Assembly: GCF_000282455.1 (NCBI RefSeq)
Contig: NZ_AKJG01000046.1
Coordinates: 93,551-157,550 of the forward strand
Direction: 5' to 3'
Length of the DNA: 64,000 bases
Source: Pseudomonas sp. GM74
GTDB lineage: Bacteria; Pseudomonadota; Gammaproteobacteria; Pseudomonadales; Pseudomonadaceae
In this document: positions 1 through 8,347 of the stretch, one piece after another
Layout: every line of letters begins with the position of its first letter
How positions within the stretch are numbered: the stretch's first letter is position 1
Position numbers and translations under genes: made by a program
Notes under the pieces: model-generated
The model's database searches: none
Told to the model about the DNA's origin: nothing
What the model saw: only the letters and a program-made list of their open reading frames with translations

Positions 1-2
1 TC

Positions 3-278
3 GAGAGGATCGTGCGGGAAGCGGGTCTGATCGCTGCAGCTTATGAGCTGTTCGAGGCCAGTCGCGGCGGGTTTGCCAAGGTTGATCCGCTGCTACTCGA
101 CTTTATCGAAAAGACCGGGAAGGGTAGCGGCATTCCCCTGGAACCGCTGTACACCGGCAAGGCTCTCATGGCCCTCAAGCAACAAGTCGAGGTGGGTAAG
201 TTCGCCCGGGGCACGCGGCTGATCTTCGTCCACACCGGCGGTTTACAGGGACGAAGGGGGTTCAGTCTACAAATCTGA
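3..278 (+). CDS. 1-aminocyclopropane-1-carboxylate deaminase / D-cysteine desulfhydrase family, C-terminal part
   Basis: The reading frame is open from the window edge and ends at TGA 276-278, so only the last 91 residues are present. The tail segment YTGKALMALKQQ followed by FVHTGGLQGRRGF is typical of the fold-type II PLP enzymes of the ACC deaminase/D-cysteine desulfhydrase family, in which the glycine-rich HTGG loop lies by the cofactor phosphate. Family membership is clear, but ACC deaminase cannot be separated from D-cysteine desulfhydrase without the missing N-terminal half, which carries the catalytic lysine. Confidence 0.8.
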   Translation, partial: ERIVREAGLIAAAYELFEASRGGFAKVDPLLLDFIEKTGKGSGIPLEPLYTGKALMALKQQVEVGKFARGTRLIFVHTGGLQGRRGFSLQI

Positions 279-293
279 AACGCACGGCAAATC

Positions 294-387
294 AATGTGG
301 GAGCGAACTTGCTCGCGATGGCGGTGTGTCAGTCGACAAATGCGCCGAATGCAATACCCTCATCGCGAGCAAGCTCGCTCCCACATT
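294..387. repeat. REPIN: two inverted REP sequences
   Basis: Two 27-bp arms (294-320 and 361-387) are inverted copies with a single mismatch, each carrying the GTGGGAGCGA..TTGCTCGCGATG core familiar from P. fluorescens intergenic REP elements. They flank about 40 bp of unrelated spacer, which is the standard REPIN layout. It lies between the convergent deaminase and cytochrome b561 genes. Such elements are mobilised by RAYT transposases elsewhere in the genome; none is seen in this window. Confidence 0.9.
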
Positions 388-401
388 GGAATTCATTGGT
401 C

Positions 402-962
402 TCAGGCGTCGCGGTTCACCCGCTTGGGCATCATCCGCAGCAGGGTGTTATCGCCCACCACATAGTGGTGATACAGCGCGGCCGCGGCATGCAGGCCGAT
501 CAGCCAATAGCCGATAGTGCCGCCGAGCTCATGCCAGTCCTGGAGTTGTTTGGCCAGGTCCTTGTTTTCCGCTACCAGCATCGGCAGGTCGAAACCGTAG
601 AACATCACCTGATTGCCTTTGGCGCTGGTGACCAGCCAGCCGAGAATCGGCGTGACGATCATGAAAATGTACAGCGCCCAGTGCATCAGCCTGGCCAGCG
701 TCGTTTGCCAGTGCGGCGACGCCGGGAAGATCTGCGGCGCCGGGCCGAAACTGCGTGCGAACAATCGCAGCCAGACCAGAACGAATACGGTCAGGCCGAG
801 CATGAAGTGTGATTCGACGATCAGCGTGCGCCCGCCACTGCCCTTGGGAAAGAACCCGCGAAACTCGATACAGGCGTAAACCAGCACCAGCAGGACCAGC
901 ATCAACCAATGCAGCGCGATCGATATGGTGCTGTAGCGCGACTCGGAGTTTTTCCACGGCAT
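402..962 (-). CDS. cybB: cytochrome b561 family protein
   Basis: A 186-residue membrane protein of the di-haem b561/CybB type, the usual family length. Four hydrophobic helices can be read (near residues 15-32, 50-68, 92-112 and 145-165), with conserved histidines in ALHWLML, ESHFMLG, ARLMHW and GLHAAAALYHH placed to ligate two haems. These proteins pass electrons from the quinol pool in the inner membrane. The ATG at 962 is preceded by GAGGAA. The gene is monocistronic and convergent with the deaminase gene across the REPIN. Confidence 0.9.
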   Translation of the reverse strand: MPWKNSESRYSTISIALHWLMLVLLVLVYACIEFRGFFPKGSGGRTLIVESHFMLGLTVFVLVWLRLFARSFGPAPQIFPASPHWQTTLARLMHWALYIFMIVTPILGWLVTSAKGNQVMFYGFDLPMLVAENKDLAKQLQDWHELGGTIGYWLIGLHAAAALYHHYVVGDNTLLRMMPKRVNRDA

Positions 963-1164
963 AACGGTGTTCCTCAGAGGTCCGGTTTAAAGCCACCGCT
1001 GTTGTTCGACGGTGAGCTTTAACTGTAATCCTGTTTCACCGGGTTTGCCTGAGGCGATTGGTCGCTGAAGCCCTGGTTCAGGTAATAGACAGAAAGCACT
1101 ATCACCGCCACGAAAAAGGGGACTTGCGTCCCCTTGCGGTATTGCCTTGTGCAGCCCTAAACCA

Positions 1165-2559
1165 TCAATAGATGTCCTTCGACAACAAGGTGAACGGCGT
1201 CTTCACCAGAATCTTCAGGTCCAGCCACAGCGACCAGTTGTTGATGTACTTGAGGTCGATCTCGACACGCTTCTGCATTTTGTCGATGGTGTCGGTCTCG
1301 CCACGACAACCGTTGATCTGCGCCAGGCCAGTGATGCCCGGTTTGATTCGATGGCGCGCCATGTAGGCGAGAATTTTCCCCGAGTAGTAGTTGTTGTGCG
1401 CGATGGCGTGAGGGCGCGGGCCGACCAGTGCCATGTGTCCTTGCAGCACGTTGAACAGTTGCGGCAACTCGTCCAGCGAAGTACGACGGATGAAGCGTCC
1501 GACGGCGGTGATACGCGAGTCGTTACGGCTCGCCTGCTTGACCTCATGGTCGTCGTGCACGCGCATGGAGCGGAACTTCCAGACCTGAATCACCTTGCCG
1601 TTCCAGCCATGGCGGTCCTGCTTGAAGAACACCGGGCCGGGGGAGTTGAGCTTTACGGCCAGGGCAATGACCAGCAACACCGGGCTCAGCAGGATAATGG
1701 CCAGCAGGGCCACGCTTTTTTCCACCAGGCTTTTGCTGAGCGCGGCAGTGGGCCGACTGGTCAGCGGACTTTCGTTCAAGTAGATCGCCGGCAGGCCGTC
1801 CACGACTTTCACCGAGTGATTGAGCAGCGTCAGGCTGTTCAAGTCCGGCACCCAGACCACGTCAACGTTGGCATCGAGCAAATCGACGTACATGGCTTCG
1901 ATTTTTGCCGCTTCCGACAGGGGTAGCGTGATGTACAAACGACGGATGTCATGGGTCTTGATCAGCTCCAGCAGGTCCTCCTGGGCGCCGACGATGCGCG
2001 GTGCGCCCGGCTCCAGGGCAGGAAGGGCACCGTTGCTGACCAGGCCCACCAATGGCAGGTTTTCGAGGTCGCTCAGCTTGTTCGCCAATCCCAGCGCCAG
2101 TTCACCGGTGCCGACGATCAGGGTTTTATGCTCGCTTTTGCGTGACCGCTGGTAGAACTTCGAGAACGCATGCAGCGGCGCATACAGCAACGCCTGGCCG
2201 AGGAAGCCGTACACCGCCCAACCCAGGATGACTTGTCGGGAAAACAGCTCATCGGCCTTGCAGACAAACGCGATGCAGGCCAGCGCCGCCATCGTCATGG
2301 ACCAGCCCATGAACAGGCGTCCCAGCCCTGACAGATAATTGTCTCTTTTGCGGTACACGCCGCTGAACGTATAAGCCGGAACCGAGGCCAGGACGGCGAG
2401 CGTTGCGCACATTCGGTAATAGAACTCGACCGTTCCAGTGTGCCGCTCGGCAAGTATGAACAACAGAGAAACTACAAAACCCTGTGCCAGCGCCCACTGC
2501 CCCCAAAAGGTAAGTCCCTTGAGGCCGGTGTTTCGATTGATACTAAGAGTAAGATCCAT
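1165..2559 (-). CDS. wcaJ: undecaprenyl-phosphate sugar phosphotransferase, WcaJ family
   Basis: This 464-residue polyprenyl-phosphate hexose-1-phosphate transferase would load the first sugar phosphate of an exopolysaccharide onto undecaprenyl phosphate at the inner membrane. The N-terminal half has several membrane helices and a CoA-binding-like Rossmann region (LIVGTGELALGLA). The C-terminal third is the catalytic bacterial sugar transferase domain with VFFKQDRHGWNG, KFRSM, RTSLDELPQLFNVL and GPRPHA, and the expected KPGITGLAQ segment. The ATG at 2559 is chosen over one eight codons upstream because GGGGA precedes it. It points away from the regulator at 2950-3609 and looks like a single-gene transcription unit. 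Confidence 0.92.
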   Translation of the reverse strand: MDLTLSINRNTGLKGLTFWGQWALAQGFVVSLLFILAERHTGTVEFYYRMCATLAVLASVPAYTFSGVYRKRDNYLSGLGRLFMGWSMTMAALACIAFVCKADELFSRQVILGWAVYGFLGQALLYAPLHAFSKFYQRSRKSEHKTLIVGTGELALGLANKLSDLENLPLVGLVSNGALPALEPGAPRIVGAQEDLLELIKTHDIRRLYITLPLSEAAKIEAMYVDLLDANVDVVWVPDLNSLTLLNHSVKVVDGLPAIYLNESPLTSRPTAALSKSLVEKSVALLAIILLSPVLLVIALAVKLNSPGPVFFKQDRHGWNGKVIQVWKFRSMRVHDDHEVKQASRNDSRITAVGRFIRRTSLDELPQLFNVLQGHMALVGPRPHAIAHNNYYSGKILAYMARHRIKPGITGLAQINGCRGETDTIDKMQKRVEIDLKYINNWSLWLDLKILVKTPFTLLSKDIY

Positions 2560-2583
2560 ACAATATCCCCAAAAGACGTCCAT

Positions 2584-2949
2584 TCAGGTTTCGACAGTTG
2601 AAATCCGAGTTGTTAAGTAGGCTTATTATTGTTGTTGGAACAGTGTCCTGAGGTAACAACGTCGATATGGCGAACTGTCGTCAGTCAATAGACTAAGTTA
2701 TTGGCGGAGTTGCTGTCTGACGAGTTCTAACAAGATGGCAAAGTGCCAACTATCAGGATTTTAGAAAAGGTCGAGCGTTAGAAAAGGTCGAATGGAAGGA
2801 GGTGAATAATTAGAGTGGTCTTTGGTATTGTAGGAGGGGTGGGGATGAGGGCGGTCTGACTGGCGCGGAGGTTGAAACCAAACAGAGTGCTTTTTTATTG
2901 TTGTAATCGCACTGTTTCTGTTTGTTTTATTCGCTAAAAGTGGGGATGT
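2584..2949. other. AT-rich intergenic region, no gene seen
   Basis: About 365 bp separate the end of the winged-helix regulator from the start of wcaJ, both on the minus strand. No credible ORF or strong hairpin was found. It must hold the wcaJ promoter and probably its control sites; the low GC compared with the genes on either side fits a regulatory spacer. Confidence 0.5.
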
Positions 2950-3609
2950 TTACGCCACGACTTCCTGGATCAGGCAATAGCCACGATTTCTTACTGCACG
3001 AAACAGCCGTTCACCGTTGCTGGCCATTTTGAATTTGTCTTGCAGTCGACTCAGGCACATTTCCAGGCCGCGATATTGTTCCGGCTCCCTGCCGATGCTG
3101 AGGATCAGTTCGTCTCGACTGACGACACGCTCTTCATGGTGCAGCATTTTCTTTACCAGTGCGGCTTCCAAACCGGTAAGGCTGATCTCGACGCCCTCTT
3201 TTGCCAATACGCTTTGATCCTTGTCGAGTTGCCAGGCTTCGCTGTAAGGCGAGTCGCCCTCGATTGTTCGCGCAATGTCGTTGGCTGCCCCGGCGGTTGC
3301 CGGCATGCTGTGGAATGGATTCGTCGATTGCGCTGCCAGCCATTCGGATTCCAGGGTGGCCAATAGTCGCTGTGTATCATGTTCGATACTGCGCGCGACG
3401 TTCTTCCTTGAAACGTTTGGGTAGCTGAACTCCATCAGCACGGGAGCGGAAGAGGGCGACGCGGCACCTTCAATAAACATCTGTGCCTGAGAGGTGCCAA
3501 ACGAGTTGAAGCGCTCACTGGACAGGATGGTCTCAAGTTCACGCTGCGACGTAGTGCTGTGGGTCACGACGACAAAGTATTTCCTTGGGAGGGTTGTACT
3601 AGTTTCCAT
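2950..3609 (-). CDS. winged-helix (OmpR/PhoB-type) DNA-binding regulator without a recognisable receiver
   Basis: A 219-residue protein whose last ~85 residues form a transcriptional-regulatory winged helix: ISLTGLEAALVKKML, HHEERVVSRDELI, a recognition-helix segment RGLEMCLSRLQDKF and RAVRNRGYCLIQ. The N-terminal ~120 residues do not show the Asp/Lys set of a response-regulator receiver, so the signal is unknown. The ATG at 3609 is chosen because AGGAGAGAG lies just upstream; the frame remains open further 5' but without such a site. It sits between wcaJ and a second regulator of the same DNA-binding type, which suggests local control of surface polysaccharide genes (inference). Confidence 0.75.
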   Translation of the reverse strand: METSTTLPRKYFVVVTHSTTSQRELETILSSERFNSFGTSQAQMFIEGAASPSSAPVLMEFSYPNVSRKNVARSIEHDTQRLLATLESEWLAAQSTNPFHSMPATAGAANDIARTIEGDSPYSEAWQLDKDQSVLAKEGVEISLTGLEAALVKKMLHHEERVVSRDELILSIGREPEQYRGLEMCLSRLQDKFKMASNGERLFRAVRNRGYCLIQEVVA

Positions 3610-3905
3610 GTCTCTCTCCTGAAGTACACACCAAATTTGGCGAAAAGATGATCGGCAGGGGAGTAATAACTCCCTCGGAAGTAATCGAAAGGCAGGGTCT
3701 GGGCCCAAATTTGGCCCTCGATAGGTTCCACTCGATCTACAGCTACAGAATAAACTCTTATTGTTATGGCCCGATGTTGCCTCGGTGATTGAATCGATAA
3801 GTGCCGTCAGTATGAAATACAAAAAAAACGATGAAGTCGAGACCTTTGTATCGTTGAGGAAAATCGCCTGTTGAATTGATATTAAAGCGCCATCCCTGCG
3901 GTGTA

Positions 3906-4646
3906 TCAGGGGGTCGAGATCAGCCCCCTCATCAGCCGGTACCCATGCCCCCGGATGCTCTGGATGGCGTTCGTACCATACATGTCCTTGATTTTTCCAC
4001 GAAGGCGACTGATCGACTTTTCCAGCGCCCTGGGGTCATAGAAGTTGGTGTTGAGCCCCATGATATTGGCGATTTCATCGTGGCTTAGTATGTGATTACT
4101 GGTTTGCGCAAAGGCTTCCAGGATCTTCATTTCTGCAAAGGAAATGTCCAGCTTCTTGCTGGTGCCCAGTAGGCAAATACGGGTGGGGTCTAATATCAAA
4201 TTGATATCTCTTTGCCATTCTTCACTGTTGAAGAACTCGGCGAGCAACTCGGAGCTTTCATCGGAAAGGGTATTGAACTTGATACAGTAGTCGGCCCCCG
4301 CAAGATAGTACTTGATCTTGTTGTAGGTGCCTCGGCCCGTGATCACCGCGCAAATGATGGGTTTCAAGTTGCCGGTGCGCAGGTCTTCCACTAGCGCGAG
4401 GCTTTCCTCGAGGGCCTGGGGGCTGTCGATGATGATGAAGATGGCGCGGTACGAACCAGAGCGTTCATTCTTCTTGAATGAACTAGTGTAGGCGTTGGCC
4501 TCTAGTGCCATATCGGTCCGCACATGCCTTGCGACTAGCGCTCTAAAATGTTCAGCCACGCCACGGGTACGACCCAGAGTGAGAACTCCGGGTTCATCGT
4601 TAGTCTGGCGCTGGCTTCTAGTCGCTAAGTTCCCTGTAAGCATCAT
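3906..4646 (-). CDS. winged-helix DNA-binding regulator with a degenerate receiver-like N-terminus
   Basis: A 246-residue regulator. The middle part (AIFIIIDSPQALEESLALVEDLRTGN, ICAVITGRGTYNKIKYYLAGADYCIKF) follows the alternating strand-helix pattern of a CheY-like receiver, but no confident phosphoacceptor aspartate set is seen. The C-terminus is a Trans_reg_C winged helix (KKLDISFAEMKILEAF, LSHDEIANIMG, SISRLRGKIKDM, IQSIRGHGYRLMRG). The start at 4646 has no strong ribosome site, so translation may begin further in. It is a divergent neighbour of uppP and may be a paralogue of the regulator at 2950-3609 by architecture. Confidence 0.75.
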   Translation of the reverse strand: MMLTGNLATRSQRQTNDEPGVLTLGRTRGVAEHFRALVARHVRTDMALEANAYTSSFKKNERSGSYRAIFIIIDSPQALEESLALVEDLRTGNLKPIICAVITGRGTYNKIKYYLAGADYCIKFNTLSDESSELLAEFFNSEEWQRDINLILDPTRICLLGTSKKLDISFAEMKILEAFAQTSNHILSHDEIANIMGLNTNFYDPRALEKSISRLRGKIKDMYGTNAIQSIRGHGYRLMRGLISTP

Positions 4647-5204
4647 GCATTGACTCGAATAGGTGCTGACATCGGGATGTTAAAGCACCGGTTCTCATCT
4701 GTGACTGACAATTGGTAACATTTACGCGAATTTTAGACGTGGCTCCCGAGTTTTCTAACAATACTTAAGCTTTTCAAGCTTTTAGTTGATTTTCTCGGTG
4801 GGCTGAACTAGTGAAATATCGTCGTTAGATGGTGGCAATATGGAATTGTGCCACTATTTTGAAACGATGGCGATTTGTTTTTTATGTCCTTTTGCCACTG
4901 TTTGGCCCACTGCGTGCCATCATTCATGCCAAGGTGCTGAATCCAGTAAGACACACAATTAGTGTGAGGGCGGTCACACTTTATTGAGTGGCGAGACTTT
5001 TTTCTACTGAATACCTAAATATATTTCCGAGGTGTTCGTACTCGGACGATTATTAACATGGCTTGAGTGTGTCTTTTGATAAGACATATTCTCCCTCGCT
5101 ACATCAGGTAATGGGTGTGGATGTCTCGATTGTTTTGCTTGAGCTACTCAATATCTGAGTGCAGTTGACGGATCGTTCCCAAAGAACGGTCTGACGGAGG
5201 ATTG
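4647..5204. other. long AT-rich intergenic region between a regulator and uppP
   Basis: This 558-bp stretch lies between divergently transcribed genes. No ORF with a credible start and no strong terminator was seen. It should contain the promoters of both neighbours. The ribosome site GGAGG at 5196-5200 belongs to uppP. Confidence 0.5.
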
Positions 5205-6038
5205 ATGGATTTCTGGACCCTTTTCAAAGTGTTGATCCTGGGCGCGGTAGAAGGCCTGACTGAGTTTTTGCCGATCTCCAGTACGGGCCACCAGATTATT
5301 GTTGCGGACTTGCTGGAATTTGGCGGTGAACGCGCCATGGCGTTCAATATCATTATTCAGCTGGGCGCAATTCTTGCCGTTGTCTGGGAGTTTCGCCGCA
5401 AGATTTCGCAGATCGTCAAAGGACTGCCCACCCAACGCAATGCACAACGATTCACCCTGAACTTGCTGATCGGTTTTCTTCCGGCCGTGGTTCTGGGTGT
5501 CTTGTTCGCTGACCAGATTCATCACTACCTGTTCAACCCGATCACCGTGGCAGTCGCCTTGGTCGTGGGCGGCATTGTCATGTTGTGGGCGGAGCAGAGG
5601 GACCACGTGGTGCACGTCGACCATGTCGACGACATGCGCTGGTCGGATGCACTGAAGGTAGGCTTCGCGCAATGCCTGGCGATGATCCCGGGCACTTCCC
5701 GTTCCGGATCGACCATTATCGGTGGCTTGCTGTTTGGCCTGTCGCGCAAGGCGGCCACCGAGTACTCGTTCTTCCTGGCGATGCCCACCATGGTCGGTGC
5801 GGCGGTGTATTCAGGCTACAAGTACCGGGAGCTGTTCCAGACCGGCGACCTGCCGGTTTTCGCCCTGGGCTTCGTCACAGCGTTCTTTTTCGCCATGATC
5901 GCCGTACGCGGCCTGCTCAAGTTCATTGCGAACCACAGCTATGCCGCCTTCGCGTGGTACCGGATTCTTTTCGGATTGTTGATCCTGGCAACCTGGGCAT
6001 TCGGCTGGGTGAACTGGACGGCGGCGGCCGCCAGCTGA
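5205..6038 (+). CDS. uppP: undecaprenyl-diphosphatase
   Basis: UppP/BacA recycles the lipid carrier by removing the terminal phosphate of undecaprenyl diphosphate at the inner membrane; extra copies give bacitracin resistance. The 277-residue protein has the family's length and both signature blocks: [14 protein letters not shown] near residue 17 and [13 protein letters not shown] near residue 165, between many hydrophobic helices. The ATG at 5205 has GGAGG five bases upstream. Its genome neighbourhood (WcaJ-like transferase, winged-helix regulators) is consistent with envelope-glycan metabolism. Confidence 0.95.
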   Translation: MDFWTLFKVLILGAVEGLTEFLPISSTGHQIIVADLLEFGGERAMAFNIIIQLGAILAVVWEFRRKISQIVKGLPTQRNAQRFTLNLLIGFLPAVVLGVLFADQIHHYLFNPITVAVALVVGGIVMLWAEQRDHVVHVDHVDDMRWSDALKVGFAQCLAMIPGTSRSGSTIIGGLLFGLSRKAATEYSFFLAMPTMVGAAVYSGYKYRELFQTGDLPVFALGFVTAFFFAMIAVRGLLKFIANHSYAAFAWYRILFGLLILATWAFGWVNWTAAAAS

Positions 6039-6045
6039 ACAGGCG

Positions 6046-6075
6046 AGCCAGGCGGATCAAACCGCCTGGCTTAAT
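6046..6075. terminator. bidirectional rho-independent terminator between uppP and dusA
   Basis: A perfect 10-bp stem (AGCCAGGCGG, 6046-6055, with CCGCCTGGCT, 6062-6071) closes a six-base loop and is followed by TAATT. It lies between the convergent 3' ends of uppP and dusA. The T-run is short, so it may act mainly as an mRNA 3' end protector. Confidence 0.7.
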
Positions 6076-6094
6076 TGGCGAGAACAACCGGGCA

Positions 6095-7105
6095 TCAACG
6101 CCCTTCAAGCAACCCGGCAGCTTGATCCAGCAAGGCCAGGGGCTCCTTGGCCTTGTGGATATCCACCGACAACAACTGCCGAAACTTGCGCGCCCCCGGG
6201 AACCCGGTGCCCAGCCCCAGCACATGGCGAGTGATGTGGTGCATCGAACCGCCAGCGTCGATGTGTGCGGCGATATACGGCCGCAACTGTGCCAGTGCTT
6301 CGGCCCGCGTGATCACCGGCGCCGTGCTGCCGAACAGCTGCTGATCCACCTCGGCCATCACATAAGGGTTGTGATACGCCTCGCGGCCCAACATCACGCC
6401 GTCGAACGTCTGCAAATGCTCGTGGCAGGCCTCCAGCGTCTTGATCCCGCCGTTGAGAATAATCTCCAGCTCGGGGAAATCCGCCTTCAACCGCGCCGCC
6501 ACGTCATAACGCAGGGGCGGGATGTCACGGTTCTCCTTCGGCGACAACCCCTCCAGAATCGCAATCCGCGCATGCACGGTAAAACTGGTGCACCCGGCAT
6601 CCCGCACCGTGCCAACGAAATCACACAACTCCTCGTAACTGTCCCGGCCATTGATCCCGATACGGTGCTTGACCGTCACCGGAATCGACACCGCATCCCG
6701 CATCGCCTTCACACAATCGGCCACCAGTTGTGGGTGCCCCATCAGGCACGCGCCGATCATATTGTTCTGCACCCGATCACTCGGGCAACCGACATTCAGG
6801 TTCACCTCGTCGTAACCATGCTCCTGCGCCATGCGAGCACACGCGGCCAGGTCCAGGGGCACACTGCCACCGAGCTGCAGGGCCAGCGGGTGCTCGGCCT
6901 CGTTGTGCCGCAGGAAACGCTCGTGATCGCCATTGAGCAGGGCACCGGTGGTGACCATTTCGGTGTAGAGCAGGGCGTTTTTCGACAGCAGGCGCAGGAA
7001 GAAGCGGCAGTGGCGGTCGGTCCAATCCATCATGGGTGCAACGGAAAACCGCCTGGACAGCGCGTGACCTGTGTTTACTGGGCTAGATTGGGTGTTTTGT
7101 ACCAT
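6095..7105 (-). CDS. dusA: tRNA-dihydrouridine(20/20a) synthase, with a phage-supplied 5' end
   Basis: DusA reduces uridine 20/20a in the D-loop of tRNAs using FMN and NADPH. The 336-residue protein shows the family blocks: RFSVAPMMDWTDRHCR (FMN pocket), NVGCPSDRVQNN with the catalytic cysteine, VKHRIGIN, and ILNGGIKTLEA. The prophage has inserted near codon 25, and the first codons (MVQNTQSSPVNTGHALS) are phage DNA. The original start is stranded at 53258-53341. The reading frame is therefore preserved but the promoter and ribosome site are now phage-derived. ATG 7105 is chosen; a TTG three codons upstream is possible. Confidence 0.93.
   Translation of the reverse strand: MVQNTQSSPVNTGHALSRRFSVAPMMDWTDRHCRFFLRLLSKNALLYTEMVTTGALLNGDHERFLRHNEAEHPLALQLGGSVPLDLAACARMAQEHGYDEVNLNVGCPSDRVQNNMIGACLMGHPQLVADCVKAMRDAVSIPVTVKHRIGINGRDSYEELCDFVGTVRDAGCTSFTVHARIAILEGLSPKENRDIPPLRYDVAARLKADFPELEIILNGGIKTLEACHEHLQTFDGVMLGREAYHNPYVMAEVDQQLFGSTAPVITRAEALAQLRPYIAAHIDAGGSMHHITRHVLGLGTGFPGARKFRQLLSVDIHKAKEPLALLDQAAGLLEGR
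7015..7033. other. attL core
   Basis: The 19-mer GGTCGGTCCAATCCATCAT lies inside dusA (encoding MMDWTD on the minus strand) and recurs exactly at 53266-53284. Similarity continues to the right in both copies over the codons for LSRRFSVAP, so the phage carries a mimic of the dusA 5' end. Confidence 0.9.
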
Positions 7106-7162
7106 TTTGCTCAACGTGTTTATAGCGTATTTTTAGGCGTTTTCAGGCGTTTTTTCAAGGTT

Positions 7163-7202
7163 ACTGGTACAATGTACCAATCACTTTTGGAATTGTACCA
7201 GT
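7163..7202. repeat. inverted repeat at the integrase start, probable Int/Xis arm sites
   Basis: ACTGGTACAAT (7163-7173) and ATTGTACCAGT (7192-7202) are perfect 11-bp inverted copies just before the integrase ATG. A further TTGTACCA lies at 7097-7104. The same decamer recurs twice beside attR (53196-53215), which suggests arm-type recombinase or excisionase binding sites. Confidence 0.6.
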
Positions 7203-7207
7203 CGACT

Positions 7208-8347
7208 ATGGCAACGATCAGAGCACGAAAACGCACCGATGGCTCAGTCAGCTACACGGCACAAATACGCCTGTTCCGCGATGGAGCGCAAGTCTACCAA
7301 GAGAGCCAGACCTTCGCCCGAAAACAGGCTGCTCAAGCCTGGGTGCGGCGACGTGAGGCCGAACTGGATCAGCCAGGCGCGATTGAGCGAGCGAACCGAA
7401 AGGGTGTCACAGTCCAGGACATGATCAAGCAGTATCTGGATGAGATGGAGAAAGTCCGGCCACTGGGTAAAACCAAGGAGGCCACTCTCAATGCCATTGC
7501 AGCGTCGGAGTTCGGCCAGACCGTTGATTCCGACATCAACAGCCAGCGCTTGGTGGATTTCGCGCTCTGGCGAATGAGCAAGGAGGGAGGTGCTGTCCAG
7601 CCACAGACCGCTGGTAATGATTTGGCGCACCTTGGGGCTGTCCTATCGATTGCGCGGCCAGCATGGGGGTACGAGGTCGACATTCACGCGATGGCGGACG
7701 CTCGGAAAGTATTGAGAAAGCTTGGCTACAACATGAAAAGCCGTGAGCGTGATCGGAGGCCAACGTTAGGTGAGCTTGATAAGTTGCTCGAGCATTTCAC
7801 AGGTATCCTGCAACGCCGGCCTAGCTCAATCAATATGCTCAAAGTGACCGGCTTTGCATTGTTCTCGACACGCCGGCAGGATGAGATCTGTCGCATTCTC
7901 TGGGCCGATGTTGATGAGGCTCGTCAGCGTGTGCTGGTGCGGGACATGAAGAATCCAGGACAAAAAATCGGCAACGATGTTTGGTGCTACATCCCTGATG
8001 AGGCGTGGCGAATTCTGAAGACGATGCCAAAGTCGTGCGCTGAGGTTTTCCCCTATAACTCGGCAACTGTTTCTTCAAATTGGGCCAAAGCCTGCAAATT
8101 TCTCGAGATTGAGGATCTGCACTTTCACGATCTCCGACACGACGGGGTGAGTCGATTGTTCGAAATGGATTGGGATATTCCGAGGGTGGCCAGCGTTTCT
8201 GGGCACCGGGACTGGAACTCATTGCGTCGATACACCCATCTGCGTGGTAGAGGTGACCACTATTCTGAATGGGTGTGGCTGGATAAGATCATTCAGGCGC
8301 CAGTAAAAGAAGGCGCCAAGATCATGAGTAAAGCTATTTGTTTATAA
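7208..8347 (+). CDS. int: tyrosine-family site-specific integrase
   Basis: A 379-residue phage integrase that would join attP and the dusA attB and, with a directionality factor, excise the prophage. The N-terminal arm-binding region (about 1-55) is followed by a SAM-like core-binding domain (60-165). The catalytic domain shows the expected R223 in TRRQDEI, HDLRHDG with H307 and R310, SGHRD with H333, and the nucleophile Y342. The chosen ATG at 7208 lies at the edge of the GGTACAA inverted repeat, so Int may autoregulate; an in-frame ATG 12 codons upstream sits inside that repeat. Its 3' end overlaps the convergent Ntn-like gene by 14 bp. Confidence 0.95.
   Translation: MATIRARKRTDGSVSYTAQIRLFRDGAQVYQESQTFARKQAAQAWVRRREAELDQPGAIERANRKGVTVQDMIKQYLDEMEKVRPLGKTKEATLNAIAASEFGQTVDSDINSQRLVDFALWRMSKEGGAVQPQTAGNDLAHLGAVLSIARPAWGYEVDIHAMADARKVLRKLGYNMKSRERDRRPTLGELDKLLEHFTGILQRRPSSINMLKVTGFALFSTRRQDEICRILWADVDEARQRVLVRDMKNPGQKIGNDVWCYIPDEAWRILKTMPKSCAEVFPYNSATVSSNWAKACKFLEIEDLHFHDLRHDGVSRLFEMDWDIPRVASVSGHRDWNSLRRYTHLRGRGDHYSEWVWLDKIIQAPVKEGAKIMSKAICL

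Noticed and set aside
7015..7033. tRNA gene as attachment site
   Set aside because: The duplicated core is inside dusA coding sequence, and no cloverleaf can be drawn around either end.
5585..7171. Long in-frame extension upstream of the integrase through dusA and uppP
   Set aside because: It only reflects lack of stops opposite dusA and in another frame of uppP. The integrase domain begins at the start used here.
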